Of a stretch of DNA of 7,353 nt, positions 1 to 6,881 are shown piece by piece. Source of the DNA: Bacillota bacterium. Lineage in GTDB: Bacteria; Bacillota; Clostridia; Christensenellales; QAND01. Position 1 is the stretch's first letter, and each line of letters starts with the position of its first letter. The stretch lies in assembly GCA_019415425.1 (NCBI GenBank), contig DXZF01000037.1, positions 1 through 7,353 of the forward strand, in the 5' to 3' direction. The translations under genes and the position numbers were made by a program. The notes under the pieces are model-generated. The model was not told the origin of the DNA and ran no database searches. It saw only the letters and a program-made list of their open reading frames with translations.

Positions 1-1
1 G

Positions 2-892
2 TATTATAAGAGGACAAACAGGAACCTCACGCGCCCGATTAAAATTATGCCCCTAAAGACATACATCGAGATCGACGACAACTTCGTCGGCAGATATTGT
101 GAGCAATCCATAGGATGCCCAAGAAAATGCTACTTCTGCGAATATTCATGGAAGCATAGATGGACGCATAAGGGTACGGGGTACGAAAGCGGACTATTGA
201 ACCGCGAAACACTCTTCCGCGACTTGAATTGGGCGGACTACAAGAACAGGGACTTGGTGACGGCGATTGACGGAGCGACCGAGGCGACGAGGCATATAGT
301 GAACAAGCCGATCGCGAACAGCGAGATAACGGACAAGATTATGGAGATCTATTCGGCGCCAAGGGATTATGTGAGCCTTAAGTTGTATTGCCTGCTCGGG
401 TATCCGTTCGAACAGAAGTTCCAACCGGAGGAAGCGGTAGAAGCCATTATTGCAGCGCGAAAGACGGGCAGCTCTCATCGCTGCAATGTTCTCATTGTAT
501 CGCCGCACTTCATGCCAATGCCATTCACACCAATGGAGTGCGAACCAATCAACTGGCATAACTTCCGGCAAGAGATCAAGCGATACAACTGGGGTAAGTT
601 CGGGGATGGGAACGTCAATGTGTACTGGAACTGGTCTCTCGCAAGCTCGCCTGTGTCCGCTGCGGAAGCAACCATTCTCAATCGATGCGATATCGAGGAC
701 GTACCGAAGATTAAGGCAATCCTCTGTTCAAGCAAGTACAAGTCATTGGATTTCCTAAGAAAGAGAAAAGTCCTTGAAAAATACTTCGGAGATGTCCTCG
801 GTCGGGTAGATCGAGTGCTGCCATATATCGAGAGAAGCAACGATACTGAGAAAGCGAAGAAGATATATGAACGGCGAAAAAACAACAAATAG
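2..892 (+). CDS. Radical SAM protein, B12-type-like, probably 5'-truncated by the window edge
   Basis: The protein is a predicted radical SAM enzyme, which uses a [4Fe-4S] cluster to cleave S-adenosylmethionine and start radical chemistry; its substrate is unknown. Numbering from the Met at 47, the cluster motif CxxxCxxC is C24, C28 and C31 (GCPRKCYFC). Later segments resemble the barrel of cobalamin-type or MiaB-like radical SAM proteins: AIDGATEATRHIVNKPI (73-89), LKLYCLLGYPFE (111-122, like the family's iGlP.E strand) and VSPHFMPMPFTPM (151-163, like PF.PkphTP). The frame has no stop between base 2 and the ATG at 47, and that ATG lacks a clear ribosome site, so an upstream part, perhaps a cobalamin-binding domain, may lie outside the window. 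If 47 is the true start the protein has 281 residues. The C-terminus is rich in Lys, Arg and Glu. The gene precedes and overlaps the HNH gene, implying co-expression. The superfamily is secure; subfamily and role are inference. Confidence 0.8.
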   Translation, partial: YYKRTNRNLTRPIKIMPLKTYIEIDDNFVGRYCEQSIGCPRKCYFCEYSWKHRWTHKGTGYESGLLNRETLFRDLNWADYKNRDLVTAIDGATEATRHIVNKPIANSEITDKIMEIYSAPRDYVSLKLYCLLGYPFEQKFQPEEAVEAIIAARKTGSSHRCNVLIVSPHFMPMPFTPMECEPINWHNFRQEIKRYNWGKFGDGNVNVYWNWSLASSPVSAAEATILNRCDIEDVPKIKAILCSSKYKSLDFLRKRKVLEKYFGDVLGRVDRVLPYIERSNDTEKAKKIYERRKNNK

Positions 893-1148
893 CATATACA
901 AGTCCCCAAAGTGGGAAACTTGCCGGGCGAGGGCACTCAGGCGTGACGGGTACATATGCCAGCGATGCAAGCGGTATGGACGCATAAGGGCAGCAACAAC
1001 AGTTCATCACATGAAGCCGGTAGAGGAGTATCCGGAGCTCGCATATGATCTCGACAATCTTGAGAGCTTATGCGAACAATGCCATAACAAGACGCATCCA
1101 GAAAAAGGAAGCAAAGGGTTGAGAGCGAGACAAAGGAGCGAGTTGTGA
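867..1148 (+). CDS. HNH endonuclease, packaging-associated
   Basis: This 93-residue protein is a compact HNH nuclease. The order is W16, then zinc-ligand pair C31-C34 (CQRC), the catalytic pair H47-H48 in TVHHMKP, N64 in LDNLESL, and the second zinc pair C69-C72, followed by H73 and H77 (CEQCHNKTH). That is the complete HNH beta-beta-alpha-metal set, so it should be active. In HK97-type and many Gram-positive cos phages an HNH protein encoded beside the small terminase is needed with the terminase for specific cleavage at cos. The position here, 175 nt before the small-terminase gene with a cos-like gap between, fits that role. The ATG lies 26 nt inside the end of the radical SAM gene with only a weak purine-rich ribosome site (around 856-862), which suggests translational coupling. 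A free-standing homing HNH is the alternative but is less likely in this position. Confidence 0.93.
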   Translation: MNGEKTTNSIYKSPKWETCRARALRRDGYICQRCKRYGRIRAATTVHHMKPVEEYPELAYDLDNLESLCEQCHNKTHPEKGSKGLRARQRSEL

Positions 1149-1183
1149 CTCTGTCGAAAGCACTCAGTTACTCAAAAATCATA

Positions 1184-1235
1184 CCCCCCCCTCCAATTTG
1201 AAATGATGATCGGCCATTTAGGGAACGGCGGGGGC
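1184..1235 (+). other. Candidate cos (packaging initiation) site
   Basis: This lies in the non-coding gap (1149-1323) between the HNH and small-terminase genes. A run of eight C (1184-1191) is followed by TCC, and the G-rich decamer CGGCGGGGGC is at 1226-1235. CCCCCTCC (1187-1194) and GGCGGGGG (1227-1234) form an inverted repeat with one mismatch in eight. Inside it, AAATG (1201-1205) and CATTT (1215-1219) form a second short inverted repeat. In HNH-type cos phages the cohesive ends are short, GC-rich 3' overhangs located next to these genes. The exact cut positions cannot be read from the sequence. I see no promoter or rho-independent terminator in this gap. Confidence 0.42.
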
Positions 1236-1304
1236 AAACGCTTGTAAGTACGGGGAAAATTTGGGCAAAGGGGGAAACGCCGCAAATGGGCAATCAGAAA
1301 GGAC

Positions 1305-1311
1305 GGGAGGT
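1305..1311 (+). promoter_or_regulatory. Ribosome binding site for the small terminase
   Basis: GGGAGGT lies 12 nt before the ATG at 1324. This is a strong core at somewhat long spacing, and it is one reason for choosing this start. The competing in-frame TTG at 1261 has GGGG at 1252-1255. Confidence 0.55.
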
Positions 1312-1323
1312 GCGCATAGAAAA

Positions 1324-1686
1324 ATGAACAAAGCAGGATGGAAACGAAAAATCAAATCCGCATGCCAGAGCACTGGAACCTATGCGAAACACTTCGACCC
1401 CGTGATCGAAACCCTTGCGGAAATCCTCGAAAAACGCGATCGTGCCGGAGAGGAATATAAGCGGACAAACGAGATGCCGGTCATCCCTTACAAAAACAAA
1501 GCTGGGGCGACGAATCTTGTCAAAAATCCAATCCTCGTGATCTGGGACGAGCTGAACAAGAGCGCTCTCGCTTACTGGCGAGATCTCGGCCTTACGCCTG
1601 CAGGGTTGAAAAAAATCGACGAAAGCGCGATCAAAAAGAAAAAGCCAAACGCACTTGCACAGGTGTTAAAGGAAATTGGCGGCTAA
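1324..1686 (+). CDS. terS: Phage terminase small subunit, P27 family
   Basis: The small terminase recognises the packaging site on concatemeric DNA and loads the large subunit. The 120-residue protein carries a basic N-terminus (WKRKIKSAC), an acidic helical stretch [18 protein letters not shown] (28-45), the segment [28 protein letters not shown] (58-85) summarised by its NKAGA and NP elements, and [13 protein letters not shown] (86-98). The last two are hallmarks of P27-type (Terminase_4) small subunits from Gram-positive phages. I chose the ATG at 1324 because it follows GGGAGGT and because family members tend to begin just before the K-rich helix. A TTG at 1261 would add 21 Gly-, Lys- and Asn-rich residues and cannot be excluded. 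The end overlaps the large-terminase gene by 11 nt, so the two are probably translationally coupled. Confidence 0.88.
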   Translation: MNKAGWKRKIKSACQSTGTYAKHFDPVIETLAEILEKRDRAGEEYKRTNEMPVIPYKNKAGATNLVKNPILVIWDELNKSALAYWRDLGLTPAGLKKIDESAIKKKKPNALAQVLKEIGG

Positions 1687-3412
1687 ACGATATAAGCGCA
1701 TTGCGCTGGAATACGCGCATAGCGTGGTCGATGGGAAGAAGATAGCAGGCAAGGAGATCACGCAAGCTTGCCACCGATTCCTGAACGATCTGGAACGGGA
1801 AGATCTGGAACTTCGGACAAAAGAACCCGACCTTCTGATTGGCATTATTGAACGCACCATGGTGCACAAGCAGGGAGAAAGCATCGACGGGAACCCGTTG
1901 ATGAACGAGCCGTTGATCTTGCAACCGTGGCAGATATTCATCGTCTACAATCTTGTGGGATTCTACTACAGGGGCACAAACGAACGCCGGTACAAAGAGG
2001 CGTTTATTTTTTTGCCGAGAAAAACCGGAAAGACGACCTTCGTCGCCGCGCTTGCGTGGGGGCTTGGCATTCTTGAGCGGAGAAGCGGCGCGACCATCTA
2101 CATTGTGGCGGCAAGCCAGAAGCAGGCGTGCCAGTCCTTCGAATTCATCTTATACAGCCTACGCGCGAAGGGGATGATCGAAGACTTCCGCGTGCTCAAC
2201 AATACGGCAGAGCACTCGATCACGTACGAATTTCTGGACGATGATGGGACGCCCGTTGGCAGCATCCGCATTGAGGCACTTGCAAGCAACCCAGACACAC
2301 ACGATTCATTCAACTGCAACATCGCCATTGCGGACGAGCTTCAGGCGTTCAAACGGGCGAGCCAGTACAACCGATTCAAGGAGGCGATGAAGGCATACAC
2401 GAATAAGCTCATGATCGGAATCACAACGGCAGGCGATTCGATCAATTCATTCTGCTACCGCCGTCTCAGCTACGCGCAGAAGGTGGTTGGCGGAACCATT
2501 AAGGACGATACGCTGTTCTCCTTCATCGCAAAGGCAGACGAGGACGAGAACGGGAACGTGGACTACACAGACCCCGTTCAGCACGAGAAGGCAAACCCGT
2601 CTTATGGCGTGACAATTCGACCGCAGGACATCATGAACGATGCATTGCAGGCGCAGAACGACCCGCAACAGCGGAAGGATTTCCTGAGCCGGTCGCTCAA
2701 CGTGTACACCAGCGCTATGCGCGCGTACTTTGATCTGAGCGAATTCCAGCGGAGCGACCAGAAATACAGCTGGACGATGGACGAGCTTGCAAAGCTTCCC
2801 ATTGAATGGTTTGGCGGGGCCGACCTGTCAAAGTTGCACGACCTGACTGCTGCTGCACTGTATGGGCACTACAAGGGTGTGGATATTGTGATCGCGCATG
2901 CCTTCTTTCCGATCGTCGCAGCGCATATCAAGGCGGATGAGGATGAAATCCCGCTGTTCGGCTGGGCAGACGATGGAGTGTTGACGATGTGCAATTCTCC
3001 CACGGTCAATCATGCCGATGTGGTCAACTGGTTTGCGAGTATGAGAAAGCAAGGGTTCAAAATCAAGCAAATTGGACATGACCGCAAATTTTGCCGGGAG
3101 TATTTCATAGGCATGAAGGAGGCTGGATTCCGAATCATTGACCAGCCGCAATACTACTATCTCAAGTCCGAGGGATTCCGGCATATCGAAGCCGCAGCGA
3201 AAAATGGGAACCTCTACTACCTGCACAATGAAGCGTACGAGTATTGCGTGGAGAACGTGCGAGCGGTGGAGAAGACGGACGACATGATTCAGTACGAGAA
3301 GGTACAACCGGAGCATCGCATTGACTTATTCGATGCGTCTGTGTTCGCCTGCATCCGATATCTGGCGAACATGGAGAAGCAAAAGAAAGCAAGGAGCTGG
3401 TGGGGCGAATGA
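1676..3412 (+). CDS. terL: Phage terminase large subunit (ATPase-nuclease), HK97-like
   Basis: This is the motor that pumps DNA into the prohead and cuts it at initiation and completion of packaging. It has 578 residues. The ATPase domain shows a Walker A motif LPRKTGKTT (113-121), a Walker B IAIADEL (216-222, D220 and E221) and the coupling motif GITTAGDS (248-255). The C-terminal RNase H-like nuclease shows acidic residues in GADLS (D383), IGHDR (D469) and RIDLFDASV (D550 and D553). This is the Terminase_1/HK97 type, and the length is normal. The start is TTG: an in-frame TAA at 1667-1669 closes the frame upstream, and the first internal Met is residue 62, beyond the conserved N-terminus. 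AGGTG (1661-1665) or AAAGGA (1668-1673) could serve as ribosome site inside the end of terS. The 3' end overlaps the portal start. Confidence 0.96.
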   Translation: MAAKRYKRIALEYAHSVVDGKKIAGKEITQACHRFLNDLEREDLELRTKEPDLLIGIIERTMVHKQGESIDGNPLMNEPLILQPWQIFIVYNLVGFYYRGTNERRYKEAFIFLPRKTGKTTFVAALAWGLGILERRSGATIYIVAASQKQACQSFEFILYSLRAKGMIEDFRVLNNTAEHSITYEFLDDDGTPVGSIRIEALASNPDTHDSFNCNIAIADELQAFKRASQYNRFKEAMKAYTNKLMIGITTAGDSINSFCYRRLSYAQKVVGGTIKDDTLFSFIAKADEDENGNVDYTDPVQHEKANPSYGVTIRPQDIMNDALQAQNDPQQRKDFLSRSLNVYTSAMRAYFDLSEFQRSDQKYSWTMDELAKLPIEWFGGADLSKLHDLTAAALYGHYKGVDIVIAHAFFPIVAAHIKADEDEIPLFGWADDGVLTMCNSPTVNHADVVNWFASMRKQGFKIKQIGHDRKFCREYFIGMKEAGFRIIDQPQYYYLKSEGFRHIEAAAKNGNLYYLHNEAYEYCVENVRAVEKTDDMIQYEKVQPEHRIDLFDASVFACIRYLANMEKQKKARSWWGE

Positions 3413-4602
3413 AACTGTTTGCAAGACGGCGCGCGGCAACGCGGGCAGAGCCGAAAAAAAGAAGTCTGGTATGGTATACGGACGCAGATGGGTTCGATGG
3501 AATTCAGTGCAGCGGATACACATCGCTTGCACAAAACCCGGAGGTTGTAACGGCTGTTGGAACCATCGCAAAATTGATCGGCAGCATGACAATCCACCTG
3601 ATGCAGAACACGGATGACGGAGATGTGCGGATCAAAAACGAGCTATCGCGCAAAGTGGATATCAACCCGAACCAATACATGACGCGAAGCACCTTCGTGC
3701 AAAGCATTGTCAAGACCATGCTGCTGGACGGACATGGGAATGCGCTCGTGTATCCGCAGACGACAAACGGATATCTTGAGAACCTGATTCCGATTCCGGC
3801 GTCGCTTACGTCGTTCATCCCAGATGACTGGTGGAGTTACAAGGTAATGATTGCCGGTCGGGAATACGACCCGGCAAACATCCTTCACTTTGTCGCGAAC
3901 CCGGATCCGGTCTATCCGTGGAAGGGGATAGGGTATCAGGTGGCCTTGAGGGACATCGTGAACAACCTGAAGCAGGCGACGAGCACCGAAAAGGCATTCA
4001 TGCAATCCAAGTGGAAGCCCAGTGTCATTGTGAAGGTGGATGCGCTGACGGAGGAATTTTCAAGCCCGGAAGGGCGCAGGAGATTGCTTGACAGCTATAT
4101 CGATACAACGGGCGCAGGGGAACCGTGGTTGATACCCGCTGAACAATTCAGCGTAGAGCAGGTACGACCATTGACGCTATCCGATCTGGCGCTTGCGGAC
4201 TTCGTCCAGATAGACAAGAAGGCGGTTGCCTCCATTTTGGGGGTGCCGCCTTTTGTGTTGGGTGTCGGCGATTTCCATCGGGAGGAATGGAACAACTTCA
4301 TCTCCACGACGATCATGCCGATTGCGAAGGGGATAGAACAGGAGCTCTCCCGGAAGCTGCTATATAGCAACGAGCTGTATTTTCGGTTTTCCAGCCGAAG
4401 CTTGTACACCTACGACCTCACAGAACTGTCCAATGTGGCCGACGCGCAGTACGTGCGCGGCATCATGACTGGCAACGAGGTGCGAGATTGGCTCGGCCTG
4501 TCGCCGAAAGAAGGACTGAATGAACTCGTCATACTCGAGAACTACATCCCGCGTGGAATGATCGGGGAGCAAAGCAAGTTGAATGGAGGTGATAGCAATT
4601 GA
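3409..4602 (+). CDS. Phage portal protein, HK97 family
   Basis: The portal forms the dodecameric ring at one capsid vertex; the terminase docks on it, DNA passes through it and the tail connector binds it. The protein has 397 residues, typical of the HK97/phage_portal family. It begins with the basic MKLFARRRA, followed by the conserved core: [12 protein letters not shown] (105-116), NILHF (157-161), [15 protein letters not shown] (173-187), then [17 protein letters not shown] (271-287), the family's strongest signature, and [16 protein letters not shown] (355-370) with ENYIP (377-381) near the end. The ATG at 3409 overlaps the terL stop as ATGA, with AAGGAG at 3391-3396. A GTG at 3400 would add three residues but sits only 3 nt from that ribosome site. 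Confidence 0.96.
   Translation: MKLFARRRAATRAEPKKRSLVWYTDADGFDGIQCSGYTSLAQNPEVVTAVGTIAKLIGSMTIHLMQNTDDGDVRIKNELSRKVDINPNQYMTRSTFVQSIVKTMLLDGHGNALVYPQTTNGYLENLIPIPASLTSFIPDDWWSYKVMIAGREYDPANILHFVANPDPVYPWKGIGYQVALRDIVNNLKQATSTEKAFMQSKWKPSVIVKVDALTEEFSSPEGRRRLLDSYIDTTGAGEPWLIPAEQFSVEQVRPLTLSDLALADFVQIDKKAVASILGVPPFVLGVGDFHREEWNNFISTTIMPIAKGIEQELSRKLLYSNELYFRFSSRSLYTYDLTELSNVADAQYVRGIMTGNEVRDWLGLSPKEGLNELVILENYIPRGMIGEQSKLNGGDSN
4585..4590 (+). promoter_or_regulatory. Ribosome binding site for the prohead protease
   Basis: GGAGGT, extended to GGAGGTGAT, lies inside the last codons of the portal gene. It is 8 nt before the TTG at 4599 and 11 nt before the ATG at 4602. These adjacent codons are in the same frame, so the choice changes only one residue. 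Confidence 0.7.
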
Positions 4603-5201
4603 TGAGTCAACGCACAGCCGTGGCACGCGACGCCAAATTCCAGACGCGCGCAGAGGATGGAAACCTCTACATTGAGGGCTATTTTGCGGTGTTCGGCAGC
4701 GAGTACCGCATGTGGGAAAACGCAATCGAAACGATTGATGAAGATGCCTTCTCTGACACGATTGGAGACGACATCCGTGCACTTGTCAACCATGACACCA
4801 CGCTCGTGCTGGGACGCACGACAGCAGGGACATTGACGCTGCGCATTGATCAGATCGGCCTATGGGGCAGCATCATGATCAATCAGGCAGATCAAGATGC
4901 GATGAACCTGTATGAGCGCGTTCGGCGTGGCGACGTCAGTCAATGCAGCTTCGGATTCGACATCATCGACCAGAGCACGGAGGTGATGGAGAACGGGACA
5001 ACGGTGTGGAAGTTGCGGAAGGTCAAGCTGTACGAGGTATCGGTGGTTACGTTTCCGGCCTACGAAGACACGGCAGTGGTCGCGCGCAGGCGCGACTATG
5101 AGGAACTACAACGAAGAAAAACACAACAATGGCGGGCACAGGCGAAAGCCCGCATGAAAGGAGAGAAACATGGCGCTCAAAGTGATCATGCTGCGTCGTA
5201 G
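4602..5201 (+). CDS. HK97-family prohead protease (peptidase U35/S78)
   Basis: This is the maturation serine protease packaged inside the prohead; it removes the capsid delta domain and degrades itself so that DNA can enter. The 199 residues show the family order: IEGYFAVFGSEYRMWEN (24-40), candidate catalytic His64 in LVNHDTT, LGRTTAGTL (70-78), candidate nucleophile Ser116 in QCSFGF, and E145 in LYEVSVVTFPAY (143-154), a plausible third member of the triad. The tail after about residue 160 is basic and Gln-rich and probably disordered or interaction-related. The start overlaps the portal stop by one base (TGATG), and the last 32 nt overlap the capsid gene. The protease-then-capsid order is the standard HK97 arrangement. 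The start could also be the TTG at 4599. Confidence 0.95.
   Translation: MSQRTAVARDAKFQTRAEDGNLYIEGYFAVFGSEYRMWENAIETIDEDAFSDTIGDDIRALVNHDTTLVLGRTTAGTLTLRIDQIGLWGSIMINQADQDAMNLYERVRRGDVSQCSFGFDIIDQSTEVMENGTTVWKLRKVKLYEVSVVTFPAYEDTAVVARRRDYEELQRRKTQQWRAQAKARMKGEKHGAQSDHAAS
5157..5163 (+). promoter_or_regulatory. Ribosome binding site for the major capsid protein
   Basis: AAAGGAG is 6 nt before the ATG at 5170, inside the protease gene. It is among the strongest ribosome sites in the window, as expected for the most abundant structural protein, and it fixes the start 32 nt before the protease stop. Confidence 0.8.
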
Positions 5202-6867
5202 CATTGACCAGAAAAAATCTGAACTCGCACAACTGCGGGATAAGGATGCGGAATTCCAGACGCGCGAAGCAGAGATTGAAGCATCCATCGAAGAGGCAGA
5301 GACCGACGAACAGAGAGCAGCGGTCAATGAAGAGATCGATAAGTACGAAGGGGAAAAAGCGGCGCACGACGAAGCGAAGGCAGAGCTGGAGAGGGAGATC
5401 GCACAGCTGGAGGAAGACCTTGCAAACGCGGAAAAAGATGTGCCGCAGAGAAGCGCGCAACCTGCGCAAAAAACTATGGCCGTAAGAGGAGTTGATGCCA
5501 GAATGAATGTAATGACCAACATTAGGGATTTGCCCATCAGCCGCCGCGCGTTCGACGCGCTGAGCATGGAGCAGCGCAACAGCATCGTCGCGCAGGAGGA
5601 CGTCAAAACCTTCCTGATGCAATTGCGCAGCATGAAGGGGCAGACGCGCGAAGTGAACGGCGCGGATCTGACGATTCCCGTAGTATTCCTTGAATTGATC
5701 AGCGAGAACATGTACCGCTATTCCAAGCTGATCAATCGCGTGCGCATGCGCGAGGTTAACGGGGTAGCAAGGCAGACAATCGCGGGCGTTGTCCCGGAAG
5801 CTATCTGGACGGAGATGTGCGGAGCGCTCAACGAACTCAACTTCGCGTTTGGCCAGGTGACGCTGGATGGCTACAAGGTCGGCGGGTTCGTTGCAATCTG
5901 CAACTCCATTCTCGATGACAACGACATTAACCTGTCCGGGTGGATTGTGGAAGCGATTTCGGAAGCGATCGGCCTTGCACTGGACAAGGCAATCCTGTAT
6001 GGCAAGGGCGCCTCGAACAAAATGCCGATGGGCATCGTAACTCGCTTGGCGCAAACGCAGAAGCCCAGCGACTACCCGTCCAAAGCACCGGAATGGATTG
6101 ATCTGCATACCACGAACATCCTCAAGGTAGATAGCACGGAGGACCCGGTCACGTTCTGGTCTGCTCTGGCGGTAGCGGCAGGGAATACCTATACCAGATA
6201 TAGCCGCGGCAACCAGTTCTGGGCCATGAACAGCAAGACCTATGCCAAGCTGCGCAGCAAGCTGATCACCTTCAATTATGACGGCACACTGGTTGCACAG
6301 TTCCCGGGCATTATGCCTGTGATCGGTGGCGATGTGGATGTACTGGAATTCATCCCGGACGGCGATATCATCGGTGGCTATGGCGATCTGTATCTGCTCG
6401 CTGTACGCAGTGGCATGACTATTGAGTCCAGCCGGGAAGTGCAATTCATTGAAGACAATACGGTGTTCAAGGGGATTGAGCGCGCAGACGGTCAGCCGGT
6501 AATCCCGGGCGCATTCGTCGCGATCAACATCAACAATACTGCGGTGACCACGGTTCTTGACTTCGCAGCAGATAATGCCAACGATGCGCAGCTCACTGGA
6601 CTGTCCATCGCAGGCGTGACGCTCACCCCGTCGTCGTTCTCGCCGACGACCTACACCTACACCGGCAGCACGACTACCGCAAGTGGGAAGATCGAGGCGA
6701 CGCCCGCACAGGCAGGTGCGCAGGTTGCAATCTCTTACAATGGTCAGAACGTGCGCAATGGCGGCACCATCACGTGGGAGGCTTCTGCGTTGCCCGTGAC
6801 GGTTACCGTCACGCAGGGTAATGCCGTACGCGTCTACACGGTCACGGTCACCAAGACCGGCGGCTGA
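5170..6867 (+). CDS. Major capsid protein, HK97 fold, with N-terminal delta domain and C-terminal Ig-like (cadherin-like) domain
   Basis: This is the shell-forming protein, 565 residues, with three parts. Residues 1 to about 92 form a charged heptad-like coiled coil (repeats of E, K, A, L and Q), the built-in scaffold or delta domain. A flexible Gln/Ala-rich linker (about 92-111) probably contains the protease cut. Residues from about 112 to 452 look like an HK97-fold capsid protein (phage_capsid family), with ISRRAFDALS (124-133), ADLTIPVVF (165-173), SKLINRVRMREVNG (185-198), the E-loop/spine region, and ending DGQPVIPGAFVAI (440-452). Residues about 473-565 form an added beta-sandwich: LTGLSIAGVTLTPSSFSPTT (475-494) and a C-terminal YTVTVTK strand match the cadherin-like beta-sandwich (Big/Ig-like) pattern. 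That domain should decorate the outer surface. The start is fixed by AAAGGAG. Cut site and surface exposure are inferred. Confidence 0.96.
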   Translation: MALKVIMLRRSIDQKKSELAQLRDKDAEFQTREAEIEASIEEAETDEQRAAVNEEIDKYEGEKAAHDEAKAELEREIAQLEEDLANAEKDVPQRSAQPAQKTMAVRGVDARMNVMTNIRDLPISRRAFDALSMEQRNSIVAQEDVKTFLMQLRSMKGQTREVNGADLTIPVVFLELISENMYRYSKLINRVRMREVNGVARQTIAGVVPEAIWTEMCGALNELNFAFGQVTLDGYKVGGFVAICNSILDDNDINLSGWIVEAISEAIGLALDKAILYGKGASNKMPMGIVTRLAQTQKPSDYPSKAPEWIDLHTTNILKVDSTEDPVTFWSALAVAAGNTYTRYSRGNQFWAMNSKTYAKLRSKLITFNYDGTLVAQFPGIMPVIGGDVDVLEFIPDGDIIGGYGDLYLLAVRSGMTIESSREVQFIEDNTVFKGIERADGQPVIPGAFVAININNTAVTTVLDFAADNANDAQLTGLSIAGVTLTPSSFSPTTYTYTGSTTTASGKIEATPAQAGAQVAISYNGQNVRNGGTITWEASALPVTVTVTQGNAVRVYTVTVTKTGG

Positions 6868-6868
6868 T

Positions 6869-6873
6869 AGGAG
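6869..6873 (+). promoter_or_regulatory. Ribosome binding site for the head-tail connector
   Basis: AGGAG is 8 nt before the ATG at 6882. It overlaps the second of two consecutive stop codons (TGA TAG at 6865-6870) ending the capsid gene, so termination at the capsid stop places ribosomes next to this site. Confidence 0.65.
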
Positions 6874-6881
6874 CATGAGGC

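Noticed and set aside
1198..1226. TTGAAA at 1198 as a possible -35 promoter element
   Set aside because: Seventeen bases downstream there is GGGAAC, not a -10 box, and no other TATAAT-like site lies at proper spacing.
1261..1323. Extension of the small terminase to the TTG at 1261
   Set aside because: The ATG at 1324 has a better ribosome core and fits the family's usual N-terminus. It is kept as an alternative in the gene entry.
1634..1646. A-rich run AAAAAGAAAAAG near the end of terS as a slippery frameshift site
   Set aside because: It encodes an ordinary Lys-rich tail. The terL frame is closed by the TAA at 1667-1669 after this run, so slippage here could not fuse the two proteins.
3400..3408. 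GTG start for the portal three codons upstream
   Set aside because: It would be only 3 nt from AAGGAG, while the ATG at 3409 forms the common ATGA stop-start overlap and gives a typical MKLF N-terminus.
5106..5711. Minus-strand frame with long Ser/Ala-rich hydrophobic stretches resembling membrane segments
   Set aside because: This is the antisense reading of Glu/Ala/Lys-rich coiled-coil codons in the capsid delta domain, which always gives Ser/Phe/Leu-rich shadows.
5047..6876. A 609-codon open frame on the minus strand, antisense to the whole capsid gene
   Set aside because: It mirrors the capsid gene exactly where codon bias leaves the opposite strand without stops. The product has no recognisable domain, has Cys/Arg/His-rich odd composition, lacks a good ribosome site, and opposes a certain capsid gene.
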